From an uncultured Fretibacterium sp. (GTDB taxonomy: Bacteria > Synergistota > Synergistia > Synergistales > Aminobacteriaceae), in contig CALEPX010000045.1 in assembly GCA_937911045.1 (NCBI GenBank), positions 1 through 13,230 on the forward strand: DNA of 13,230 bases, in the 5' to 3' direction. This document shows, piece by piece, positions 1-8,142 of the stretch. Both the position numbers and the translations under genes were made by a program. Within the stretch, counting starts at the first letter, position 1, and every line of letters begins with the position of its first letter. The notes beneath the pieces were generated by a model, which was not told where the DNA came from, searched no databases, and saw only the letters and a program-made list of their open reading frames with translations.

Positions 1-617
1 TTGCAAGCTTTCTCAATAGTGGGTTCTATCATTGCAATTTCCTCCAATTCTTCAGGTTTAGTCTTCTTCGAAAAATATGAAAGCCAACGTTCGAGACGAT
101 TAGTGTCCTCGATTGATTTCAATTTCCATTTCGGCAACTCCAGAAAGTGCAGCTCACAATCCGAAGTTAATTGATTGCCAGTTTTCGCGTCGTAAATTCC
201 AAAGCAGCTGTGATAATCCGGATAAAGTTTCTTGTTGAACAAGTTGAAATCCAGAATATTAATCGTAACAGTGCGTTTCAGTTCTGTGTAATCTTCGCCG
301 CTCTTCAGGTCATTATAAAGCCTGGACCAGTAATAAAGCGAACGTCGTCCCATGTATTCTTGGCTGGCAACCTGAATTTCCAGATTTACAACAGTGCCAT
401 CAGGGGAACGTCCCAGCAAATCTAAGCGAGATTCTTTGCCGTCATCTTCGTCAATGTCCAAAACTCTATCGATAAATTCAATCTCGGAAATTAGCTCCGT
501 ACCTCGTGATTCAAAAACTGCATTTATCAGCGACAGAGTTATATCCGGATTTTTCGCGAAAATATGCTTGAATAACGCATCGTTCATTCTGTTGAGATTC
601 AAAATTCGCAATAACAT
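1..617 (-). CDS. Rpn/PD-(D/E)XK nuclease transposase-family protein, C-terminus beyond the window
   Basis: An open leftward frame runs from an ATG at 617-615 to the window edge without a stop, about 205 codons. Seen: an N-terminal MNDALFKHIF block, then RLDLLG with Asp66 and NLEIQV with Glu80 and Gln82. This D...ExQ spacing is typical of the PD-(D/E)XK nuclease family transposases (Rpn/PDDEXK_2 group). It is followed by YMGRRSLYYWSRLY and FNLF, also characteristic of that family. Known family members are DNA endonucleases linked to RecA-independent recombination; most copies have no demonstrated transposition. The start is uncertain: ATG 617 has GGAGAG only 2 nt upstream, an in-frame GTG lies at 620, and ATG 587 begins at the conserved MNDALF block but has no Shine-Dalgarno sequence. 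No frameshift is seen in the visible part. Function in this host is inferred only. Confidence 0.85.
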   Translation of the reverse strand, partial: MLLRILNLNRMNDALFKHIFAKNPDITLSLINAVFESRGTELISEIEFIDRVLDIDEDDGKESRLDLLGRSPDGTVVNLEIQVASQEYMGRRSLYYWSRLYNDLKSGEDYTELKRTVTINILDFNLFNKKLYPDYHSCFGIYDAKTGNQLTSDCELHFLELPKWKLKSIEDTNRLERWLSYFSKKTKPEELEEIAMIEPTIEKAC

Positions 618-698
618 CACTCTCCAAGTTTAGATTTTATTATAAAATTATATGCGAAATTATATTCTTGAAACGTGATTTTTCTGGGGGAATTATTT
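618..698. promoter_or_regulatory. Divergent AT-rich promoter region with the ribosome-binding site for the LpxB-like gene
   Basis: This short AT-rich gap separates two divergent genes, so it must hold promoters for both or read-through signals. Several TATA-like hexamers (TATAAA, TATATT) are present but no pair of boxes is convincing. At 686-691 the sequence GGGGGA sits 7 nt before a TTG at 699, which decides the likely start of the rightward gene. Confidence 0.4.
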
Positions 699-1811
699 TT
701 GAGAATTAGCATTTTAACAAACGGGCCCGGTGAATTATGGGGTTGGGCGCGTCCTGTGATAACTGAGCTGCGAAAACGTGGTCATTCTGTTTCGGTGTGG
801 CTGTTGCCGTGTCAATTTTCGTCCGGACATGAGCGTGAGGCTGCGTCGTTGTTGGGAGTTGATAAACTCGAAGGACCGTCAAATGCAGCTACGACTTGGA
901 AAAATATTTCGCACGAGAAAACGGACAAGATAATTCAGCTCGGCGGAGATATTGCATTCGGTGAGAAATTGTCGCAAATAACCGGGCTGAATTTGACCTG
1001 CTACACGTACGGAGCATTCAAACGCAAAATCAGGAACGCGAAAGTACTCACGGCGTATGAATCACAAGCTGAGAAATTTCTGCCGCATAATGAAGCTCAG
1101 GCAATCGGTGATCTCGTGAAAGATTCGCTGGAGCTGGATAATATTCCGAGAGAGTTTATAAACTGGGATTGGCAGGAAGACGCAAATTCACCGCGATTGT
1201 TGTTTTTGCCGGGAAGCCGTCCTAAAATCCGTGGAGCTGCGTTGGATTGGTTAGCCGAGATTAAGCGCAAATTATCAAAAGCGAATCCGAATATTCGAAT
1301 CCGAACGTTATTCTCGCACTTTATGCCGGAAATCGAGTTTTCTGCGTGGAAAAAAGCTGAGCTGAATCCGATTAAATCCGGAGCATATGCTGCGATGAAA
1401 AATTCTGATTACGCTCTGACTCAACCCGGCACGAATAATTTCGAACTGATGCACTGCGGCTTGCCTGCGTTGGTAGTTGCGCCGGAGAAATTCATCGATG
1501 TGATTCCGGTTTCCGGATTGGGCGGAATGATTGCGTCGATTCCGGTTTTGGGCAGGAATATCAAGCGTAAAGTTCTGATGCGTGTGATTGAGAATCGTGG
1601 CGGAGTAATTGCGCTGCCGAATCGAATATCGTATCCCGAAAAAGTTATGGACGAAGCATACGGCGATGTTTCGAGTGATTTCGTCGTGAAAAAAATTCTT
1701 GAGGCGTTTGCAAATCCTGAGAAACTTGCGAAAACCCGCACTGAATTGCTGAAATTATCCGGTGAATCCGGAGCAGCTTCGAGATTGTGTGACATTGCGA
1801 TTAATAACTAG
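699..1811 (+). CDS. LpxB-like (lipid-A-disaccharide synthase-related) GT-B glycosyltransferase
   Basis: The protein resembles the lipid-A-disaccharide synthase-related family, GT-B glycosyltransferases thought to act on nucleotide-sugar or lipid-linked substrates at the inner face of the inner membrane. Seen, numbered from the TTG start: an N-terminal NGPGELWGW glycine-rich loop at 8-16 following a hydrophobic strand, LFLPGSRPK at about 168-176 (equivalent to the LLPGSR motif of LpxB), and a C-terminal QPGTNNFE...GLP donor-site motif at about 242-256. I chose TTG 699 (370 aa) over the longer GTG 675 (378 aa): TTG has GGGGGA 7 nt upstream and gives the family-like beginning MRISILTNGPGE, while GTG 675 has no Shine-Dalgarno sequence. 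The gene is followed after 3 bp by an ABC exporter, so the pair is probably co-transcribed and serves envelope glycolipid synthesis and export. It differs enough from true LpxB that the exact sugar substrate cannot be called. Confidence 0.8.
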   Translation: MRISILTNGPGELWGWARPVITELRKRGHSVSVWLLPCQFSSGHEREAASLLGVDKLEGPSNAATTWKNISHEKTDKIIQLGGDIAFGEKLSQITGLNLTCYTYGAFKRKIRNAKVLTAYESQAEKFLPHNEAQAIGDLVKDSLELDNIPREFINWDWQEDANSPRLLFLPGSRPKIRGAALDWLAEIKRKLSKANPNIRIRTLFSHFMPEIEFSAWKKAELNPIKSGAYAAMKNSDYALTQPGTNNFELMHCGLPALVVAPEKFIDVIPVSGLGGMIASIPVLGRNIKRKVLMRVIENRGGVIALPNRISYPEKVMDEAYGDVSSDFVVKKILEAFANPEKLAKTRTELLKLSGESGAASRLCDIAINN

Positions 1812-1814
1812 ATC

Positions 1815-3545
1815 ATGACGAAGAATCCTGCGTTGAAATTACTGGCTTGTACGAGCAAGTACAAGTTCAAAATTTTTCTGGCTATAATTTTCATGCTGCT
1901 GTCTTCTGGATTGAACGTGTTGCCGCCGTGGCTATTTAAGACTGTTGTTGATGACGTGCTGATCTCGCGAGATATTTTCATGTTGAACATGATTTGTGTT
2001 GCGTTGATAATAATTTTCGCGGCAAAAGCTTTCACGACGTACTGGCAAAAATTCCTGATGAGTGAAGCCGGTCAAAGCGTTGTGATGGATTTGCGAATAG
2101 ATTTATATGATCATATGCAGCGAATGTCCCTGAAGAAAATTTACGCGTCACGTGTCGGAGAGTTGATGAGCCGTGTTACGAATGACGTTGCAATTTTGCA
2201 GAATCTGGTTTCGGGAACGTTTATAGACATGAGCTTTAATTTCATGACGTTCGTTGGAATGTTCGGATTTATAATTTACATCAACTGGCGATTAACGTGC
2301 CTGATAATTCTGGTATTGCCAGCGATTGCGTATTTGCTTTCTTATGCGTCGAAGAAATTGCGGCGTGCAGGTCACAGCGTTCAGGAACATTTGGCGGATA
2401 TTGCGGCGACTGCTCAGGAGGCATTCTCGGCGATACGTGTTGTGCGTGCGTTTGCTACTGAGGACGAAGAACTCGAACGATTCAGAATCGCTAATCTTGA
2501 AAATTATCGTGCGTTATTGCGTTCGGTTTCGATTCAGGGAGTTTTGGCAGGAGTTATTGAAGTATTCTTGATATGCGCGCTTGCGGTTGTATTTTGGTTC
2601 GGAGGTCAGAGCGTCATTGACGGGCAGTTAACGCCTGGAGAATTAATTTCGTTCATTGGCTATATTGCGTTCATGGTTCAGCCGATTCGCAGCGTTATGA
2701 ATCAAATGGGAACTTTGCAGAACGGACTGGCAGCAGCTGAGAGAATCTTCGGAATGTTGGAAGTGCCGATTGAAAGTGAGAGTGTTGAGAACAAGTCTGA
2801 AGCTGTTACGCGGAAAATTCACGGAAATATCGAGTTTCAGAGCGTGAGTTTTTATTACGAATCCGGTCAGTACGTGTTGCGAAATATTAATCTCAAGATT
2901 CGTTCTGGGGAAAAAATTGCTATTGTCGGACAAACTGGTTCGGGAAAAAGTACGCTTGTAGATTTGATCCCAAGATTTTACGAGGCGTCCGGCGGCAGAA
3001 TTTTGATCGATGGCGTTGATGTTCGCGAATATAATCTCAAGAATTTGCGCCGTCAAATCGGAATTGTGCCCCAAGAATGCGTCTTGATGAAAGGGACGTT
3101 GGCGTTTAACATTGCGTACGGACTTGAGGACGTGGATTTTTCGCGAATAGTCGAAGCTTGTGAGATTGCTGACATTCGGGAATTTATAGAATCGCTGCCG
3201 GAAAAATACGAGACTTTGACAGGTGAACGCGGCGTGACGCTTTCGGGCGGACAGAGACAGAGAATTGCGATTGCGCGTGCGATAATTCGTGATCCGGGTA
3301 TATTGATTTTGGACGAGGCGACTTCATCGTTGGATTTGGCTGTTGAGCGACAGGTTCAGAAAGCGTTGGATCGTGCTATGACTGGCAGAACTTCACTGAT
3401 AATTGCGCACAGATTGACGACGGTTCGAGAAGCTGATCGAATCTTGGTCTTGAAGGACGGGAATTTTGTCGAGGAAGGCACTCACGAAGATTTGATGGCA
3501 GCGAACGGATTGTATTCGGATTTGTACAGGATGCAGCTGAGTTAG
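1815..3545 (+). CDS. ABC exporter with fused membrane and ATPase domains (MsbA-like)
   Basis: This is a 576-residue half-transporter expected to work as a homodimer in the inner membrane. Seen: hydrophobic segments at roughly 18-40, 55-75, 138-158, 160-178, 243-263 and 275-292, giving a six-helix type IV exporter domain, then a nucleotide-binding domain. In order: Walker A GQTGSGKST at 372-380, Q-loop Gln420, signature LSGGQ at 476-480, Walker B ILILDE with catalytic Glu501, D-loop SSLD at 504-507, and switch His532. All ATPase residues are intact, so an active exporter is expected. The start ATG lies 3 bp after the LpxB-like stop and has no clear Shine-Dalgarno sequence, pointing to translational coupling. 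That partnership favours a lipid A/glycolipid flippase role like MsbA. Multidrug exporters of the BmrA/LmrA type have the same architecture and cannot be excluded. Its stop overlaps the stop of the convergent rqcH. Confidence 0.9.
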   Translation: MTKNPALKLLACTSKYKFKIFLAIIFMLLSSGLNVLPPWLFKTVVDDVLISRDIFMLNMICVALIIIFAAKAFTTYWQKFLMSEAGQSVVMDLRIDLYDHMQRMSLKKIYASRVGELMSRVTNDVAILQNLVSGTFIDMSFNFMTFVGMFGFIIYINWRLTCLIILVLPAIAYLLSYASKKLRRAGHSVQEHLADIAATAQEAFSAIRVVRAFATEDEELERFRIANLENYRALLRSVSIQGVLAGVIEVFLICALAVVFWFGGQSVIDGQLTPGELISFIGYIAFMVQPIRSVMNQMGTLQNGLAAAERIFGMLEVPIESESVENKSEAVTRKIHGNIEFQSVSFYYESGQYVLRNINLKIRSGEKIAIVGQTGSGKSTLVDLIPRFYEASGGRILIDGVDVREYNLKNLRRQIGIVPQECVLMKGTLAFNIAYGLEDVDFSRIVEACEIADIREFIESLPEKYETLTGERGVTLSGGQRQRIAIARAIIRDPGILILDEATSSLDLAVERQVQKALDRAMTGRTSLIIAHRLTTVREADRILVLKDGNFVEEGTHEDLMAANGLYSDLYRMQLS

Positions 3546-5191
3546 AAAGCCAGTTCGGATTCTATAGAAGGCGAGATTCGAATCGTTCCCGGATTTGTGT
3601 AGGTCACAAGAGCCATAGTTCCCGGAACAGAGCGAACATATTTGCGTTCGGTATAATCGACCAAGACAGAATTTGCGGATTTTGCTGTTGAGTGTGAAGC
3701 TGCGAGAGACGCTGCGAATTTGAGAATTTCGTTCTGAGAATGTTCGAGTTCATTGCGTGAAATATTCTTGATGATTACGTGAGCACCGGGGACTTCATGA
3801 GCGTGCAGCCAAATATCGTCTGAATGAGCCTGCTTGAACGTAACGAATCGATTACCCCGTGCGGAAAGTCCGACTAGAATCGTTACGCCGTTTTTCTCGA
3901 AAACTGAGTGCGGAGGAATTTCGCGAGTAGATTTTTTGCCGCGTGATTTATTATTGCGCGTTTCTGAGGGTGTTAGCCATTCGGATAAATCGTTGGCAGC
4001 TTTCTGAAATTCGTCCGGATTTTTGATAGAAGCCAGTAATTCGAGTTGTTCGTTTAGTTCAGTTATTGCGAGATTGATTGCGTCGAGATTTTGCGTGATT
4101 TCCTGACGTGCAGAAGCGTTGATTTGTGATTTGCGGTATTTCCTGAAATATTTTTCGGCGTTGCGTGAAGCTGAGAGATTCGGATCGAGCGTGATATTTA
4201 GCAAATTTCCCTGCCAATCTGTTAAAGCGGCTTCGGTTGAGTAGGGTTTAATCGCGTGAATATTTGCTAGGATTGCTTCACCCTTTTGCCTGAAAATTTC
4301 TGCTGATTTGCAATCGTTGAGCTGTTTGAGTAAGCCGTCTTTGTGTCGTTCACGTGATTTTACGGCGCGTTTGAGTTTTGCTGCTATCTCGTTGAGTTTT
4401 TTGCTGCGGTATTTTTCCAGCAGCGGATTCAGGACTGCGAATTTTGCTGCGTGAATCGGAGTTTGATTCAGAATTTGTGTTTCGGGAAAATCGTAATCGA
4501 AGCGTGTGAGATAATTATTCTTCGTGATAATTCTGGAATCTGTTGACGATAATATTTTCGAGAGCCATTTAGCCGGCGGTAATTCGTCCCAATGAGTTTG
4601 TATTAATTTCGCGAGAGGTCTTCCGATGCCTTTGAGATTGAGCAAGTCCTCGTAATTGAGAGAGCGAATCGAATTTGGCTCCAGTCCGTTGAAAATTGGC
4701 GGTGTATTATAGAGCTGCCCGGGCAGAATCGTTCGGAATGAATTTTGGTCGGGTGTTGAATGTCTGACGGCTTCCTCGATTTTGTGAGCTTCGTCGAGGA
4801 TTAGCAAATTTGCTGTTGGTGACGTTGCTTCGAGAACCAGAAAATAATTTACGCCCAAACCTGCCGAAACTCTGCGCTGAATGTGAAACTCGATTATTTT
4901 GTCGCGATTGAGTTGTCGAACTGCGAGAATTTCGGATTTAGTGAATCTTGATTTGAGAGCTTCGATTATTGAGGAATGATTTTGCAAGATGTTTTTTAGA
5001 GCGGAAATTTCGGATTGATTCGCAATGCAGCACCCCGAAGATTTCGCGTCCCAGGATAATAATAACCAGCTATCACCAGAAATTTTGAGGGCAGCCCAAG
5101 TGTCGCCACCCTCGATTCTGGAAATTCTGCACGGCAATGCCTCCTGAAAATCGGAAACAAGCCCTGTAATAAATTCTTGACTTAATGCCAT
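3542..5191 (-). CDS. rqcH: RqcH/Rqc2-type NFACT-family ribosome quality-control protein
   Basis: Bacterial NFACT proteins (RqcH, formerly FbpA/fibronectin-binding) bind stalled 50S subunits carrying peptidyl-tRNA and recruit tRNA-Ala to add C-terminal alanine tails that mark the chain for degradation. Seen in 549 aa: an N-terminal NFACT-N domain (about 1-160), a helix-hairpin-helix-like segment around DLLNLKGIGRPLAKLI (182-197), a long charged helical stretch (about 255-400) matching the coiled-coil arms, and a C-terminal NFACT-R domain (about 433-540) with DDIWLHAHEVPGAHV and VDYTERKYVR...PGT. The key DR motif is Asp97-Lys98 here rather than Asp-Arg. The ATG begins 2 bp after the flagellin 2 stop, with only a weak AGG Shine-Dalgarno sequence, so it probably depends on flagellin read-through. 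The alternative older name, fibronectin-binding adhesin, is less likely to be the real role. Confidence 0.9.
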   Translation of the reverse strand: MALSQEFITGLVSDFQEALPCRISRIEGGDTWAALKISGDSWLLLSWDAKSSGCCIANQSEISALKNILQNHSSIIEALKSRFTKSEILAVRQLNRDKIIEFHIQRRVSAGLGVNYFLVLEATSPTANLLILDEAHKIEEAVRHSTPDQNSFRTILPGQLYNTPPIFNGLEPNSIRSLNYEDLLNLKGIGRPLAKLIQTHWDELPPAKWLSKILSSTDSRIITKNNYLTRFDYDFPETQILNQTPIHAAKFAVLNPLLEKYRSKKLNEIAAKLKRAVKSRERHKDGLLKQLNDCKSAEIFRQKGEAILANIHAIKPYSTEAALTDWQGNLLNITLDPNLSASRNAEKYFRKYRKSQINASARQEITQNLDAINLAITELNEQLELLASIKNPDEFQKAANDLSEWLTPSETRNNKSRGKKSTREIPPHSVFEKNGVTILVGLSARGNRFVTFKQAHSDDIWLHAHEVPGAHVIIKNISRNELEHSQNEILKFAASLAASHSTAKSANSVLVDYTERKYVRSVPGTMALVTYTNPGTIRISPSIESELAF

Positions 5192-5193
5192 GA

Positions 5194-8022
5194 TTACCTG
5201 AACAAATACAAGATCTGATTCTGAACCTGATTCGCTTGAGCCATCATTGAGGCGTTCGTTTGGCTGAGAATTTGCATTTTCGTAAATTCCAGGATTTCTT
5301 TCGCCATGTCCGTGTCACGTATTCTGCTGTCCGCACCGGTGAGGGCTTCGGTTTCTGCTGTGAGATTCAACAAGTGATGTTCTAGTCTGTTCTGAGCTGA
5401 ACCCAATTTCGCCATTTGTAGCGAGACTTGATCAATCGCGCTGTCGATTATTGAGATTGACTTTGAAGCCGTGTCGCGATTCATGACGTTCACTTTGTCA
5501 ACGCCGAGAGCTTCTGAACGCATGTCGCCGATGTGAATAGCCATGTCCTCACCTTCGTCAGCACCGATTTGCAAGACGGTTGTGTTGTCGGATAAATGCA
5601 AAATGCTTTCGGTCGGAGTGACGTCGTTATAAACATAGGTTTTTTGTGCGGAGTCCCAATGTGCAGAAATTCCGCTCATGGCATCGAACGCAATATCGAC
5701 GTTCGGATCTATTACGTTTGAAACTCGATTGCCGGTGGTCTGATAGTTGCGCGCGATAGTTTCTCCAGTGTGTGCGTCAAATACGCTGACGTTATAAGTT
5801 GTCTCTGACGTTTCCTGAATCGTATTGAGAGAAAACGCTTTGAGCAATTCTTCGTTTGAGCTGCTTATGCTGATTTTTCCTGCTGACCCCGGAACTGCTG
5901 AATGAAACACGAACGTTCCCGAAACTGATTCGCTCGACCCTGCCGTAAGATTCTGACTTGAGCTTGTGCCTATAAAATCCGCAAAGTGTGACGCGTCATC
6001 GACGTATAAAGATTGCCCCAAATCATTCGCAATCGCATCGTTGAATTTCTGAGCAACTTCATCGAGTGTGTCATTCTCGTACAGGACAACTTTCGCAATT
6101 TTGCCGTCACCCTGAACGAATGTTATTGCTGTAGGTTCTTCGAGCAGAAATTTACCCTGAGAATCCCAGAATTTGTCAATGTCGCGTAATTTTGTGTCAC
6201 CGTTTGCAATTTGACTGATTTCAGCCGCATCGAATGACGCAATAGTTTTGGGATTCTGTAATTGTGTTTTGTCGGCAGTCGCGCCCCATTTCGCATTATC
6301 GAACGTAATTGCGACATCACCTTCGACAGCTTGACCGGTTTGCGAATCAAGATAGAAATTTCTGAAGTGAACGTCCTGACCGCGTAATTTATCGGCATCG
6401 ACCGCGTATTTCACGGGATTTGAGCCGGAAGTTGCTGAGTCAATCACGATTGTCTGATCTGGTGTGTCAGTGCCGGAATCCGCAACGACGTTATAAACGA
6501 ATTTGTCGCCCTTCGAGTAGAGTTTCGCTAAATCAGAATCATTCAGTGACAGGCTGATTGCACCGGAATCTGATTTTGGAACTGACGGATCGAAGCCAAC
6601 GATTGAAATTTTCGTGGAATTTCCTGCACTCAGGACTATGTTTTCGGCTTTAGCGGTTTTGTTAGTGCCATCGGTTGTGAGAATATCGGCTGTTGCTTTG
6701 AGAGTGACGGTTCCGGCTTGTGTATTAACGTCCGTGACTTCGAATAATATGCTAGCGTTGCCGTCGAGATTTGCGGAATCAGTGATTGAGAACGTGATTG
6801 AGCCATCGCTGCCAGTAATTGAGCCGTAACTTGAGGGAGTTGCCTGAGCTGCACCGGTTGACAAGCCAGCTTTTTCGAGAGCGAAACTTCCGCCTTCAAC
6901 TGAGAGTGTCTTGACAGTGCTGCCGTCCGTGCTGTAAGCGACTGCTCTGAAAATTCCATCTGGATCGCCTGCATCAGTTCCGGATGTATCGGTGTTCCAG
7001 TATGATTCGAGTTTGTAGCCGCTTTGACCTGCAAGAGCCTGAGATTTTTCCCCGTTGAGTTGCGCCATCAAATCCTGCTGAATCGAACGCATTGTGTCGC
7101 CGGTTTTGATTGTGTGTTCAGCGAGAGTGTTTACGCCGTCGGTAATTCTGAGAGTGTTGCCCTCGGAATTTGCTGCGATAATTTCGTTTTCAGTGACAGC
7201 CTCATTCATGCTAGATGACGCGCGTGATTCGCTGCCGACCAAACTCGATTGCGAAAGAGATTTTTCGATCCCGAACGAGCTGATTTCAGCCGAAGCACTT
7301 GCAGAATCGTCAACTGAACCGGTAATCTTGACGTTGTACGAACCTTCGGGCAATTTGCTAATCTGGACGTCATTAACGCCTGCTTCGTAATCGATTGATT
7401 TGTTCGTGAGAGTGTCAGCGTGTTTGATCTTGAATATATCGGTTTTCTGAATGTCAGCTTTTCCCGGAGTTGCCGTGATCTGAATCTTGTAATTTCCCTC
7501 AGCAGCTTTTTTCTGACCGAATTGATCTGTCGTGAGCAATCCGCCTTTGATAATTGCTTTGACGTTTTTATTCGTGCTGCTCCAGATTGCCGCGTGTTCG
7601 CCGTTTAGAAGCGATTTCCGGTTGAATTGCGTTATTCTGCCGATGCGGTCAATTTCCTCTCGAAGCCCGTTGATCTCTTCCTGAACGTAGGCTCTATCCT
7701 GTTGAGTGAACGAATCATTCGAAGCCTGAATTGACAACTCGCGCATTCGCTGCAAAATTGATTGTGTTTGTCCGAGTGCGTTGCTAGCTGTCTGAATCAA
7801 GCTTATTCCGTCCTGAGAATTATTTATCGCCTTGTACATTCCGTCGATTCTCGAATGCATGACTTCACTGATTGCAAGTCCCGAAGTGTTATCAAGATCA
7901 GCAATTTTGGTCTTGAGACCCGTAGCCATTTTTTCGAGAGAACGCTTCATGCTCAAGTCGTTCTCGTGCATGATTCTCTGAGCCATCAAAGACGGGACAT
8001 TATGATTGAGAATCATAGACAT
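5194..8022 (-). CDS. fliC: Giant flagellin 2, divergent paralogue (942 aa)
   Basis: This is a flagellar filament protein about twice the length of Bacillus or Salmonella flagellins. Seen: an N-terminal D0/D1 region (about 1-150) with the conserved LQRMRELSIQASND at 90-103; a central insert of about 650 residues with NYKIQITATPG and a flagellin-IN-like GTFVFHSAVPG at 702-712; and a C-terminal D1/D0 region (about 850-942) with SRIRDTDMAKEI. Oddities: the usual SGLRINSA.DDAAGLAI near residue 35 is GLKTKIADLDNTSGLAI, one residue longer and lacking DDAAG, and the C-terminus is ANQVQNQILYLFR rather than ANQ.PQ.ILSLL. The start ATG has GGAGGG 9 nt upstream. It is exported by the flagellar type III apparatus and has no signal peptide. 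A minor, segment-specific or regulatory filament subunit is plausible; that is inference. rqcH follows directly. Confidence 0.95.
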   Translation of the reverse strand: MSMILNHNVPSLMAQRIMHENDLSMKRSLEKMATGLKTKIADLDNTSGLAISEVMHSRIDGMYKAINNSQDGISLIQTASNALGQTQSILQRMRELSIQASNDSFTQQDRAYVQEEINGLREEIDRIGRITQFNRKSLLNGEHAAIWSSTNKNVKAIIKGGLLTTDQFGQKKAAEGNYKIQITATPGKADIQKTDIFKIKHADTLTNKSIDYEAGVNDVQISKLPEGSYNVKITGSVDDSASASAEISSFGIEKSLSQSSLVGSESRASSSMNEAVTENEIIAANSEGNTLRITDGVNTLAEHTIKTGDTMRSIQQDLMAQLNGEKSQALAGQSGYKLESYWNTDTSGTDAGDPDGIFRAVAYSTDGSTVKTLSVEGGSFALEKAGLSTGAAQATPSSYGSITGSDGSITFSITDSANLDGNASILFEVTDVNTQAGTVTLKATADILTTDGTNKTAKAENIVLSAGNSTKISIVGFDPSVPKSDSGAISLSLNDSDLAKLYSKGDKFVYNVVADSGTDTPDQTIVIDSATSGSNPVKYAVDADKLRGQDVHFRNFYLDSQTGQAVEGDVAITFDNAKWGATADKTQLQNPKTIASFDAAEISQIANGDTKLRDIDKFWDSQGKFLLEEPTAITFVQGDGKIAKVVLYENDTLDEVAQKFNDAIANDLGQSLYVDDASHFADFIGTSSSQNLTAGSSESVSGTFVFHSAVPGSAGKISISSSNEELLKAFSLNTIQETSETTYNVSVFDAHTGETIARNYQTTGNRVSNVIDPNVDIAFDAMSGISAHWDSAQKTYVYNDVTPTESILHLSDNTTVLQIGADEGEDMAIHIGDMRSEALGVDKVNVMNRDTASKSISIIDSAIDQVSLQMAKLGSAQNRLEHHLLNLTAETEALTGADSRIRDTDMAKEILEFTKMQILSQTNASMMAQANQVQNQILYLFR

Positions 8023-8142
8023 GTTTTCAAACCCTCCTTAGTGTGAAAATTTATCATCCGTGATATTTATTAATTAATTATTCCAGATAACAGGAGCCAG
8101 AATTTTGTGCGAATATTTTTTTCTGACCCCGGTTATTATAAT
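8023..8142 (-). promoter_or_regulatory. Leader/promoter region of flagellin 2
   Basis: This 120-bp gap between flaG and flagellin 2 is AT-rich and has no convincing intrinsic terminator, so flaG transcripts may read into flagellin 2. I could not identify a good sigma-28 promoter (TAAA then GCCGATAA at the right spacing). The TATAAT near the flaG stop lacks a clear -35 partner. The region ends with a small hairpin and the strong ribosome-binding site GGAGGG at 8032-8037. Confidence 0.35.
8052..8065 (-). promoter_or_regulatory. Candidate CsrA-binding hairpin in the flagellin 2 leader
   Basis: On the transcribed strand the leader contains UAUCA, the tetraloop CGGA, then UGAUA: a perfect 5-bp stem with GGA shown in the loop. 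CsrA/RsmA dimers bind GGA in hairpin loops within a consensus near ACARGGAUGU, and CACGGAUG here fits its core. A second GGA lies 22 nt downstream inside the Shine-Dalgarno sequence, so a CsrA dimer could bridge both and block translation. An equivalent hairpin precedes flagellin 1. Confidence 0.5.

Noticed and set aside
1..617. Insertion sequence bounded by inverted repeats
   Set aside because: Only one end of the gene is visible, and no terminal inverted repeat or target duplication can be seen near 618-675.
6614..8046. Several rightward open frames of 60-98 codons inside flagellin 2
   Set aside because: They are antisense to a clearly coding flagellin, show no recognisable domains and no ribosome-binding sites, and appear only because the opposite strand is stop-poor.
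8066..8142. Sigma-28 or sigma-54 promoter for flagellin 2
   Set aside because: GATGATAA resembles a -10 box but forms part of the CGGA hairpin and lacks a -35 partner. No GG/GC pair with sigma-54 spacing was found.
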